40,233 nucleotides of DNA from Bacteroidia bacterium (GTDB lineage: Bacteria > Bacteroidota > Bacteroidia > Flavobacteriales > Flavobacteriaceae): NCBI GenBank assembly GCA_030431695.1, contig JAUIIU010000021.1, positions 1-40,233 on the forward strand, given 5' to 3'. Positions 23,460 through 30,958 of the stretch are shown piece by piece; the stretch's first letter is position 1, and each line of letters opens with the position of its first letter. The notes beneath the pieces are model-generated. The model was not told the DNA's origin. It was given only the letters and a program-made list of their open reading frames with translations, and made no database searches. Made by a program: the position numbers and the translations under genes.

Positions 23460-25703
23460 TTAGTTGCTTTTGTGGCTTTTATAATATTCTTCCATCAAAT
23501 GCATCAGAGCTGTGATCAGGTCTTTGGTTTCCAGAAGAAGGCTGAAGTATAAAGTAGTATTCTTTGGACTTGATTCCTCGTTTCTGGTTCTTGTGATCTG
23601 AACTTCTATCATCTTTGAAATATCGCTGAACGCCTTTTGCTTTCTGATCAGGATATCTTCGAGCTTTTCAAATTCCCTGTTTTTAAAGATAACATGAATA
23701 TCTTTCAGTAAGGCTTCAAAAGATGTGTCAATATACTGGAGATCTTTGATCTGATTAAATCGCAATTTCTTATGGTTATTGCGAACATGCTTATGACTTA
23801 CTTTAGCGATATACTCCAGTGACTGAGACACATCGGTCATGTAGGCCAAAATCATGATATAGAAGTTACTTCCCCTCACACTTGTCTCATCGAGATTCTT
23901 AATGAAATAAAATATATGATTCCTGAGTTCGTCAACTTCTTCGGACAGCTGGTCTACTTTAATCCTACTCTTTTTAAGTTTGGATTCATCTTCTACGGCC
24001 AATCCCTGAATAATTGAAGAATAGATCTTATTCGTGCGTGAAACAGCCTTAGCGACATTATCGGCACTTTCTTCGATAATCCCCTGAACTGTACTACTTT
24101 CAGCTTTTTTCAACTCATCAGGAGATGTGATCGCATTAGATTTTTTCCTGTGAGAAATGTAATTGCGAATGAGTAGTATAACGGCTATGAGAAGTAATAC
24201 AGCTATCATAGGGCCTTTGCCCAGGTATATGAGATAAGCTAATACTCCTGCGGAAACAAATGCACTGAAGGCAGTAAAGAACCATCCTCCAATCACATTT
24301 AATACCCCCGCCACCCTGTATACCGCACTTTCGCGCCCCCAGGCTCTATCGGCAAGCGAAGTACCCATTGCTACCATAAAGGTTACGTAGGTTGTTGATA
24401 GCGGTAATTTCATCGAAGTAGCGATAGAAATAAGCACCCCGGCTACCATCAGATTCACAGAAGCCCTGATTTGATCAAAGGCAGGAAGTTCGTATGTTTT
24501 GTGTTTGGGAAGAGCAACAACAGGTTTTTCGAAACTGGCGTTGATCTTTTCCTGTGTTGCATTTGGTATGATCACACCTAACATAGCAGCCAGTTTTGTA
24601 CTACCTTTTACCACAGCCCTCGATAGCATGTTTGGCTTGAATTTCTCTTTTGTCTCATCCTGAGTGGCAAGCCCAATCTCCGTATCTGCTACAGTTCTTG
24701 CTTTCTTTGAAAACCACAAAGTAACTACCATCACGGCTCCTGCTACAAATAGCAACAGGGGTTCGGCGGGTACTTTTTTGTCGAGCACATCCATGGAGAA
24801 CAATGTTGCATCCACTCCCGAGGCAGACCATGCTTCATAGGAATGATAAGCCGCCATCGGTACACCGATGAAATTCACAAGGTCGTTACCCGAAAATGCC
24901 AGGGCCAGGCCAAAAGTTCCTACACCAATTACGAAGATCAAAATGTTTTTCTTCAGAACGTTCAAATAGACAAAGGACAATAAGGTCCAAAGAGCTAAAC
25001 TAACCAGAATAATGATCAATTCGTTCCCTTCAATCACGCCCTTCATATCGCCGTAATAAGGGGTGCCTTTCAACCCTTTCATAAAAATGAAATAAGTTAT
25101 CGCGGTAAGTGAAACTCCACCAAATATGGCCCCGAAATTCTTGATCTTCTTTTCGTAGTGAAACGTAAAGATCAGTCGTGACAGGTACTGTACTATTGCT
25201 CCTACTGTAAAGGCTATAAGCACCGATAACAGTATACCGGAAATAATCTCGACGGCCTTGGAGGTATTTATAAAACTCGACAGGTCGGAAATTGTATGGG
25301 AATCTGAATTACTTATTTTGATAAGCGACATCACTACCGCGGCTCCAAGTAGTTCGAATACGATCGAAACAGTCGTTGAAGTTGGAAGTCCCAGGGTATT
25401 AAAGAAATCCAGCAGAAGAATATCGGTGATCATCACTGCCATAAAGATGATCATGATCTCATTGAAATAGAATTCTCCCGGAACGAAGATCCCTTTTCGG
25501 GCAACTTCCATTAATCCACTCGATGAAATGGCACCAATAAAAATTCCCAGACTGGCAATAACCATGATGGTTTTAAAGGGAATGGCCTTGGAACCAATAG
25601 CCGAATTCAGGAAGTTAATAGCATCATTACTTACACCTACTACCAAATCGGCAATAGCGAGAATAGCAAGTGCTACTATCATTAACAAGTAAATATTATC
25701 CAT
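23460..25703 (-). CDS. Inorganic phosphate transporter PiT fused to a PhoU-like domain
   Basis: A 747-residue protein. The N-terminal GVSNDAINFLNSAIGSKAI (about 23-41) is the PiT signature and repeats in looser form in the C-terminal half of the membrane part (LSTTYVTFMVAMGTSLAD near 445). The membrane part has about twelve segments to ~530. The last ~215 residues (ESADNVAKAVSRTNKIYSS, RNNHKKLRFNQIKDLQYIDT) are helical and PhoU-like. Typical PiT proteins are shorter, so this is a fusion in which the regulatory subunit is part of the carrier. Transport is of metal-phosphate with protons or sodium. It follows the porin gene by 77 bases on the same strand and is probably in its operon. Confidence 0.93.
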   Translation of the reverse strand: MDNIYLLMIVALAILAIADLVVGVSNDAINFLNSAIGSKAIPFKTIMVIASLGIFIGAISSSGLMEVARKGIFVPGEFYFNEIMIIFMAVMITDILLLDFFNTLGLPTSTTVSIVFELLGAAVVMSLIKISNSDSHTISDLSSFINTSKAVEIISGILLSVLIAFTVGAIVQYLSRLIFTFHYEKKIKNFGAIFGGVSLTAITYFIFMKGLKGTPYYGDMKGVIEGNELIIILVSLALWTLLSFVYLNVLKKNILIFVIGVGTFGLALAFSGNDLVNFIGVPMAAYHSYEAWSASGVDATLFSMDVLDKKVPAEPLLLFVAGAVMVVTLWFSKKARTVADTEIGLATQDETKEKFKPNMLSRAVVKGSTKLAAMLGVIIPNATQEKINASFEKPVVALPKHKTYELPAFDQIRASVNLMVAGVLISIATSMKLPLSTTYVTFMVAMGTSLADRAWGRESAVYRVAGVLNVIGGWFFTAFSAFVSAGVLAYLIYLGKGPMIAVLLLIAVILLIRNYISHRKKSNAITSPDELKKAESSTVQGIIEESADNVAKAVSRTNKIYSSIIQGLAVEDESKLKKSRIKVDQLSEEVDELRNHIFYFIKNLDETSVRGSNFYIMILAYMTDVSQSLEYIAKVSHKHVRNNHKKLRFNQIKDLQYIDTSFEALLKDIHVIFKNREFEKLEDILIRKQKAFSDISKMIEVQITRTRNEESSPKNTTLYFSLLLETKDLITALMHLMEEYYKSHKSN

Positions 25704-25753
25704 ATTATTCAGTAATAAACTGGCACAAATGTCTTAATTATTCAATGTTCATC

Positions 25754-25770
25754 TGTTACCAAATTGTTAT
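25754..25770 (+). promoter_or_regulatory. TGTTAC-N5-TGTTAT repeat in the porin-PiT spacer
   Basis: TGTTAC at 25754-25759 and TGTTAT at 25765-25770 are 11 bases apart, the same pair as before the MORN-like gene. Here the genes run on the other strand, so the repeat is in reverse orientation for PiT. A near -7, GACATTTG, lies at 25727-25734 on the minus strand. Confidence 0.3.
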
Positions 25771-25780
25771 CTCTTATTCT

Positions 25781-27007
25781 TTATAAATGCACGTCGAAAC
25801 CAATTCTAAATTGCAGGAAATCAGCATCGCCAGACCTGGTTCCATAAGTAAAATCAGACTGAACCTTCAGCTTGTGACCCACTACATATTTGGATACACC
25901 AAGTGTATATTGTTCTTCCATAGACCGACTTGTGATTTCATCGTAATCTGCCGTTGTAAAGCGGCCGGCGATCTCGTAATTATTCTTAAAAAGATATGCG
26001 GCTTGTAAATTTAATGAATTGCCCACCAAAACGACATCCCCCGTGGGGTTTCCATCCGAACCCATCGCTGGTGATCCGTCTGCCTCTACGGCAATAGGAT
26101 CATCTGCATCCCGGTTAGCAAATTCACCCGCGAAGGAGAAACCTTTGTATTTAAACATCGCATCAACGAAAACAGTGGTCTGGCTGGTTTCGTACAAAGA
26201 TCCATCGCTCAGGAACATATAGCTGCCGAGGTTACTTCGTGTCTTAACGGCATCCTGATTATAGTCATAGGTAACTCCAAGCATCAACTTGGGCGTTTGT
26301 TCACGTTTCAAGTCGGATTGGGAATAGTCTCCCTTGGCTTGAAATGTTCCGAATGGAAGGAATTCGAGTCGCCCTGTATATTGGAGGCCGCCTTCGTTCC
26401 CTTGGGTTACATTTCGGCCTTCACCCTGTGATATTGCAACTTTTTCACGAATCATGAAATTACCTCCAAGGATTGCGTGATGTCTCAATTGAATACCGGC
26501 GTCACGGTCTATGTTGAATCGACTATTAAGGATAGACCTGTCTATGAATTGCAGGTTTCCGGAGGAAACTACCCTTTCCACGTTTCCGGGAAGTTTTGTT
26601 TGCCCCGCCCACAGTTCGAAATTTTCGTAGAAGTTCCATTTAATAACAGCATCCAGGATGTAGCGTGGGGTATTTCTGTTGAATTGATTCGCACCACTTA
26701 TATCCCGGTTCGAAAGACCCAATTCAAATTTGTATTGCAATTTTTGGGAGAATACAAAACCATCGAATTTTAAACGAGCTCGGCGAATAAGGAAATTCTG
26801 TTTGGCGCTGCCATATTTATCACCATCATGATCCCAATTTGCGATATAACGAGTCTGGATCCTGGGTGCGAATTTCACGCTGAAAGAACTGTCCTTTGCC
26901 ACAAAGTTGATCATGCCTTTGCCAAACGAAGTATCACTAATTTCCTGTGCGTAGGTGGTGCCGAGAATGGATAGCACCAAAATAAGGGTTAGGCGAAGAG
27001 GTTTCAT
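25781..27007 (-). CDS. Phosphate-selective porin O/P family outer-membrane protein
   Basis: A 408-residue outer-membrane beta-barrel with signal peptide MKPLRLTLILVLSILGTTYA. Alternating aromatic/hydrophobic strands run to the end (FTYGTRSGDADFLQFRIGFD) and the chain closes in the L of DVHL. Motifs ALRIQTRYIANWD-like near residue 47 and LWAGQTKLPGNVERVVSSG near 155 are typical of the OprO/OprP family, which passes phosphate or polyphosphate through the outer membrane. The position before PiT supports a role in phosphate entry. Two possible promoters are visible in the spacer upstream, one with 11-base repeats (27037-27081) and one shared in sequence with the MORN-like gene (27105-27123). Confidence 0.9.
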   Translation of the reverse strand: MKPLRLTLILVLSILGTTYAQEISDTSFGKGMINFVAKDSSFSVKFAPRIQTRYIANWDHDGDKYGSAKQNFLIRRARLKFDGFVFSQKLQYKFELGLSNRDISGANQFNRNTPRYILDAVIKWNFYENFELWAGQTKLPGNVERVVSSGNLQFIDRSILNSRFNIDRDAGIQLRHHAILGGNFMIREKVAISQGEGRNVTQGNEGGLQYTGRLEFLPFGTFQAKGDYSQSDLKREQTPKLMLGVTYDYNQDAVKTRSNLGSYMFLSDGSLYETSQTTVFVDAMFKYKGFSFAGEFANRDADDPIAVEADGSPAMGSDGNPTGDVVLVGNSLNLQAAYLFKNNYEIAGRFTTADYDEITSRSMEEQYTLGVSKYVVGHKLKVQSDFTYGTRSGDADFLQFRIGFDVHL

Positions 27008-27036
27008 CGGAAATATCGTTAAAGTTTTTGTCGCTG

Positions 27037-27081
27037 CAAAGAACCAACCTTTATGTTAAATTAATGTTTCCTAAAGGTTAA
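27037..27081 (-). promoter_or_regulatory. Candidate proximal porin promoter with 11-base repeats
   Basis: On the minus strand TTAACC (27076-27081), GAAACA (27065-27070) and TTAACA (27054-27059) are spaced 11 bases apart, then 9 bases lead to GTTCTTTG (27037-27044), a weak -7. The same distance and a very similar TTCTTTGCA are found before the beta-helix lipoprotein gene. An 8-bp inverted repeat (AACCTTTA/TAAAGGTT, 27046-27053 and 27072-27079) overlaps the repeats. Confidence 0.4.
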
Positions 27082-27104
27082 TTTTGAGAAGAATAATATA
27101 ACAA

Positions 27105-27123
27105 TCGACCAATTTCAAACATA
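27105..27123 (-). promoter_or_regulatory. Candidate distal porin promoter, twin of the MORN-gene promoter
   Basis: TATGTTTG (27116-27123) is a perfect TAnnTTTG on the minus strand and continues AAATTGGTCGA. The MORN-gene promoter reads TATCTTTG then AATTGGTCGA (27402-27419). The two sites are inverted relative to each other across the spacer, so both divergent genes have the same element plus early leader. Confidence 0.5.
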
Positions 27124-27151
27124 AAAAAAGCCACCTACAAGTAAGTGGCTT
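27123..27151 (-). terminator. Minus-strand terminator within the porin-MORN spacer
   Basis: The stem AAGCCAC (27128-27134) / GTGGCTT (27145-27151), with three further pairs after a mismatch, is followed on the minus strand by a seven-U run. No minus-strand gene lies upstream of it before 27442, so it would end an unknown short transcript. Confidence 0.6.
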
Positions 27152-27354
27152 CCATCTTAGAAATCTAGTCGACAAAAACTTTACGATTTTCTGAAGATGT
27201 ACGTCTATTACAGACAATACAAAATAAGAGTCGGGATGTGGTTTAAGCGTGAAGGAAATATTAAATAAACATTAAGAATATCCTTTGACAATCGATATAA
27301 TACTGTTTTTTTAAGTTGTTTAAAGTACTGTATAACAATGAAATACAGGATTAA
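27152..27354. other. AT-rich spacer between porin and MORN-like gene
   Basis: No gene over 30 codons. It contains CGACAAAAACTTTA followed by CGATTTT (27170-27190), an inverted near-copy of the porin leader (minus strand 27011-27033), and a 23-codon frame at 27197-27268 with no recognised homology. The minus-strand terminator at 27123-27151 would end any RNA made leftward from here. Confidence 0.5.
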
Positions 27355-27409
27355 TGTTACTAAAATGTTATGAAAACCTTTTATAATTGTTACTACTTGT
27401 TTATCTTTG
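27355..27409 (+). promoter_or_regulatory. Candidate Pho-box promoter of the MORN-like gene
   Basis: TGTTAC (27355-27360), TGTTAT (27366-27371) and TGTTAC (27388-27393) fall on one 11-base grid (steps of 11 and 22). Eight bases later comes a perfect -7, TATCTTTG (27402-27409), with no -33 TTG. This is the geometry of PhoB-type activation, where the direct repeats replace the upstream promoter box. The ATG is 32 bases beyond the -7. Confidence 0.5.
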
Positions 27410-27441
27410 AATTGGTCGACAATTAATAAAATCTCTTAACT

Positions 27442-27813
27442 ATGAAAAAATTAATCGTATTATTAGTAATTGTCTTTACCGCGAATTTGGCAGTTGCACA
27501 GAAGTGCAATGAGTCACACAAAAAGAACAGCTTTGAATTAGTAGATGGTCTTATTAAGGCCACTTTGTATCATGACAATGGGGAAGTAGCCCAGACGGGT
27601 TACTACACCTTGGAGAATAAATTACAGGGTGAATGGGTTAGCTACAACAGGTTTGGTGTTAAAACTGCTACGGCCAGATATAATAACGGGGCCAAAGTTG
27701 GAACCTGGAATTTCTTTGATGGTGATACCATGAAGGAAGTTACCTATGTGAACTCCAAAGTTTCGAAGGTTAAGACCTGGCAGGTTACAGATTCCAGAGT
27801 GGTGAGTAACTAG
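27442..27813 (+). CDS. Secreted MORN-like repeat protein
   Basis: A 123-residue protein with signal peptide MKKLIVLLVIVFTANLAVA. The mature part has MORN-type repeats with the Y..G....G.W..Y pattern: LYHDNGEVAQTGYY, LQGEWVSYNRFG and KVGTWNFFDG. There is no T9SS tail or lipobox, so it should be periplasmic. Homologous short proteins of this kind are common in flavobacteria but have no established function. The candidate Pho-box promoter and location in the phosphate island, divergent from the porin, suggest a role in phosphate limitation; this is inference. A strong terminator follows. Confidence 0.82.
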   Translation: MKKLIVLLVIVFTANLAVAQKCNESHKKNSFELVDGLIKATLYHDNGEVAQTGYYTLENKLQGEWVSYNRFGVKTATARYNNGAKVGTWNFFDGDTMKEVTYVNSKVSKVKTWQVTDSRVVSN

Positions 27814-27833
27814 TGCTAGTGAATGAAAATAAC

Positions 27834-27870
27834 AATAAGGGCTCCACTTCGGAGCCCTTATTCGTTTTTT
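27834..27870 (+). terminator. Terminator after the MORN-like gene
   Basis: The 12-bp stem AATAAGGGCTCC (27834-27845) / GGAGCCCTTATT (27851-27862), 5-base loop, then CG and six Ts. Confidence 0.92.
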
Positions 27871-27935
27871 CCTGTGTACATTTTCTAGTCCGAAAAGCAC
27901 AAACCTGATGCTTTACCGAATTTTGGTTATACCTT

Positions 27936-27975
27936 AAAAAGAAATACCCTTAATCACTGCTTGGATTAAGGGTAT
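27936..27975 (-). terminator. Terminator after the TonB receptor gene
   Basis: The 12-bp stem ATACCCTTAATC (27944-27955) / GATTAAGGGTAT (27964-27975) is followed on the minus strand by TTTCTTTTT. It lies 41 bases after the receptor's stop. Confidence 0.88.
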
Positions 27976-28016
27976 ACTCTCATTACACAATAATTTCAGG
28001 CTAATTCATTATTGGT

Positions 28017-30857
28017 TTAAAAATTTAAGCTGTAGCCCAGACTGATGCTTTGTCCCGGATTCCACTTAGAGAATAACTGATCTTCAGCTCCGAAGGATTG
28101 ATAAACACTTTCTACATCATCGTCGAGTATGTTGTCGAACGATAGTGAAAGAGTAGAATTTTTAGACTCTCCGAAGGTTTTGGACAGATTGAACTTCACA
28201 TTGTGGAAAGGTAGGGTGTACACATCAGCCACGTCGCCGGCACCTACGATCTGCAGCGTTTTCCCCTGTACATTATAGAACAATCCACCTTGCCATCCGT
28301 TCTCTTCCGAATCGTAGGAGAATCCGGCATTGATGAGGTAAGGGCTCTGACCCTGCAACTGACGTGTATCATCCAGTGTCTCACCTTCCCTGAGGTTGTC
28401 CAGTCTACCTTCTCTTTCATCATCACTGTAGTTCTGCTGTGATTCAATGATAGAGATGTTAGTGATCAATCGAACGTCTTCCATACCAGGAATGAAATCC
28501 AGGCGCTTTCTTAGTTCGAGCTCACCACCAAATACTTCTGCATCACCTAGGTTAAGAGGAGTGTATTGCCCGTATGCACGACGAATGAACGAAAGTTCGA
28601 TCGGGTCGTCAAATGATTTGTAGAATCCACTGATCGCAAAGAAGTCACCGCCTTCTCCGTACTTCTCAAATCTCACGTCGATATTATCGATGTAAGTAGG
28701 TTGGAGCTCAAGATTACCAATAAAGGTATTACTACTGATCGGATCAAAGATCTCGGCAAGAGATGCCTCCTTAAATGAAGGTCTCGCGGTAGTTCTCGAA
28801 TAAGAGGTCCTGATCTTTGCAGTTGTCTCGGAATCCAGGTCGAAGATTAGGTTAGCAGAAGGGAAGAAATCCGATTTATCAAGAATCTTCGTATCGTCGA
28901 ATCGGGAACCATCCTGTCGCTCACCTGTATAAACAAGATCGAATTTCTCGAAACGAACTCCTAAGATGATACGCATCCAGTCCTGAACTTTGAAGGACTC
29001 GGAGAAGTATCCGGCCATTACAGAAGTATCCGAGTCGAACTTATCCGAATCACTCGAATCTTTCCTTACAAAGACCCCGCTGTTTGTACTTGAATCGTAA
29101 ATATTAGGATCCAGCAGCAGGTTATCAGGGTTTCCACCAAGGTTAACCGACTGGAAGTTCAGGAATGGGAATGAGAATCTGGTTACATCAAAAACCCTGT
29201 TCTTAAAGGTGTACGCCCCCCCGATCTTTGTTTCGGCTTCTCTTCCGAATAATTTGTGATCCAGGGTCACATCGATCTTACCGGGTAAATTGTATTCTTC
29301 AAGATCCCTCCAGAATCTTCCTGCATCTCCGGATTCACTTGGTTCGATCACGAAACTCTCTTCTCCGGTTTCCGGATCGGTAAGTACCCTGAAAGGAGTT
29401 ACCCTGAAGTCCTTGTCGTAAATCGTTGCGTAGGATGGCGAAAGCTTCCACTCCACTTCCAACCTTCCATCTTCCAGAAAGCTGTGCTTACCACTGAGTA
29501 AAGCATTACTAACCGCTCTTTGAACGTAGGTAAGGTTGTCCTTTTTTACTTGGTTGGAACTGATAATTCCATTCACCTGTCTGAAAATGGAGTTTTCAGT
29601 TTCCCCATTCTGAATGTGAAGTAGATTAAGTGAATACTTGGACCTTTCCGTTTTGAAGGTTGTTCCCAGCAATCCGCTTATCAGGACGTTGTTATTTCCT
29701 AATTGTCCGCTTTGTCCCCTGTCCAGCAGGAGGTTGAAATTTGACTTATCAGCCTCATCTTTTCTGAAGATCTGACCATTGACATACTCGTCATAGTACT
29801 TGGTTTCATTTCTGTAGGAGACAGAGGCGAAGAAACCAAGTTTGTTATCATCGCCAACCGTGAATTGGTTACCGGCGGTAACCGAAAGATTCATGTCCAT
29901 CAGGCTTTGGTCTCTCTGCGCTGCCAGGTCCTTCTCAAATAAACGAGTCAATGTAGAAACTACCTCTCCGTTTTGCTGTGGAAGCGGTATTTGCTGGGCG
30001 GCAGCTATAGGATTAGACCTCAGGCCATCATCAAATCCGAACATATCGGTACCACTGTTTGGTTGGGTGATATAGTCCGACTTGAAGTGGAAGTCGGAGT
30101 TATATCCTAATCCAAGACTAAGGCTGTATTCGGCTTTTCCGGGGATATCTTTTGTTACTATATCGACAACACCTCCCGTAAAATCTGCAGGTTGATCGGC
30201 CGTAGCCGATTTAACTACCAGGATGTTTTCAAGGATCTTGGTTGGGAAAAGATCCAGTTGGATGGTGTTTCTGTCCGGATCCAATCCGGGTATGTCCATA
30301 CCGTTAAGTGTTGATTTTGTATATCGGTCACCGAGACCACGAACATAAACATATTTTCCACCCTGAACGGATACACCGGGAACACTCTTTACTGCCGAAG
30401 CGATATTACTGGCGCCAGTTGCTTTTATTGATTCCAGTGAAAGACCATCCAAAAGTGCAACAGAGTTTTTCTGAAAACTCAAAACAGCAGATTCGGAGTT
30501 TTTACTCAGTGTAGTAGTGATCAATATTTCGTCAAGAACACCGGAAGAATTCAGGGTCACATCAACGGTGATCTCCTGTCCTGGGGATAAATTGACATCG
30601 GTTATCTCTTTAGTTTGATACCCAACGAAGGAAAATGAAAGCGTATAACTCCCTGGAGCAAGAGTCAGTTCATAATTTCCTTCAAAATCTGAAGTAGTTC
30701 CAGTGGTTGTACCTTTTACAACGATGTTGGCAAATGCCAGTACATCGTTAAAATCGCCATCAACAACTTTTCCTCTAACTACAGCGTCTTGTGCAAAAGA
30801 GGTTTGTATTGATACTATCGCTACAAAAACTAAAAACTGTAAAATTCTGCTTTTCAT
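28017..30857 (-). CDS. TonB-dependent receptor with CarboxypepD-reg-like N-domain
   Basis: A 946-residue outer-membrane transporter. Signal peptide 1-22 (ending TSFA), then a carboxypeptidase regulatory-like domain at about 24-110 (VRGKVVDGDFNDVLAFANI, GSYTLSFSFVGYQTKEI). The plug spans about 130-250 (ATGASNIASAVKSVPGVSVQ, YVRGLGDRYTKSTLNGMDIP, PADFTGGVVDIVTKDIPG). The barrel follows to the terminal aromatic LGYSLNF. It takes up a ligand through the outer membrane using TonB energy. No SusD-like gene is beside it; instead the partner is a beta-helix lipoprotein encoded 101 bases upstream. Its place in the phosphate island suggests a phosphorus-containing ligand, but this is inference. Confidence 0.94.
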   Translation of the reverse strand: MKSRILQFLVFVAIVSIQTSFAQDAVVRGKVVDGDFNDVLAFANIVVKGTTTGTTSDFEGNYELTLAPGSYTLSFSFVGYQTKEITDVNLSPGQEITVDVTLNSSGVLDEILITTTLSKNSESAVLSFQKNSVALLDGLSLESIKATGASNIASAVKSVPGVSVQGGKYVYVRGLGDRYTKSTLNGMDIPGLDPDRNTIQLDLFPTKILENILVVKSATADQPADFTGGVVDIVTKDIPGKAEYSLSLGLGYNSDFHFKSDYITQPNSGTDMFGFDDGLRSNPIAAAQQIPLPQQNGEVVSTLTRLFEKDLAAQRDQSLMDMNLSVTAGNQFTVGDDNKLGFFASVSYRNETKYYDEYVNGQIFRKDEADKSNFNLLLDRGQSGQLGNNNVLISGLLGTTFKTERSKYSLNLLHIQNGETENSIFRQVNGIISSNQVKKDNLTYVQRAVSNALLSGKHSFLEDGRLEVEWKLSPSYATIYDKDFRVTPFRVLTDPETGEESFVIEPSESGDAGRFWRDLEEYNLPGKIDVTLDHKLFGREAETKIGGAYTFKNRVFDVTRFSFPFLNFQSVNLGGNPDNLLLDPNIYDSSTNSGVFVRKDSSDSDKFDSDTSVMAGYFSESFKVQDWMRIILGVRFEKFDLVYTGERQDGSRFDDTKILDKSDFFPSANLIFDLDSETTAKIRTSYSRTTARPSFKEASLAEIFDPISSNTFIGNLELQPTYIDNIDVRFEKYGEGGDFFAISGFYKSFDDPIELSFIRRAYGQYTPLNLGDAEVFGGELELRKRLDFIPGMEDVRLITNISIIESQQNYSDDEREGRLDNLREGETLDDTRQLQGQSPYLINAGFSYDSEENGWQGGLFYNVQGKTLQIVGAGDVADVYTLPFHNVKFNLSKTFGESKNSTLSLSFDNILDDDVESVYQSFGAEDQLFSKWNPGQSISLGYSLNF

Positions 30858-30898
30858 GAATAAATTTTATTTTAGGACAAATCCTATATTAACAAGAC

Positions 30899-30934
30899 TA
30901 ATGCTCGCCTCATGCAGTATGAAAGCGAGCATTA
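30899..30934 (-). other. Stem-loop between lipoprotein and TonB receptor genes
   Basis: A perfect 10-bp stem, TAATGCTCGC (30899-30908) / GCGAGCATTA (30925-30934), with a 16-base loop and no U run. It lies between two co-directional genes and may protect the 3' end of the lipoprotein mRNA or lower read-through to the receptor. Confidence 0.5.
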
Positions 30935-30958
30935 ATCATTTTACTATTGTAAGGTTTA

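Noticed and set aside
27197-27268. 23-codon frame in the porin/MORN spacer
   Set aside because: Starts after the copied leader block but is too short, without homology or a promoter.
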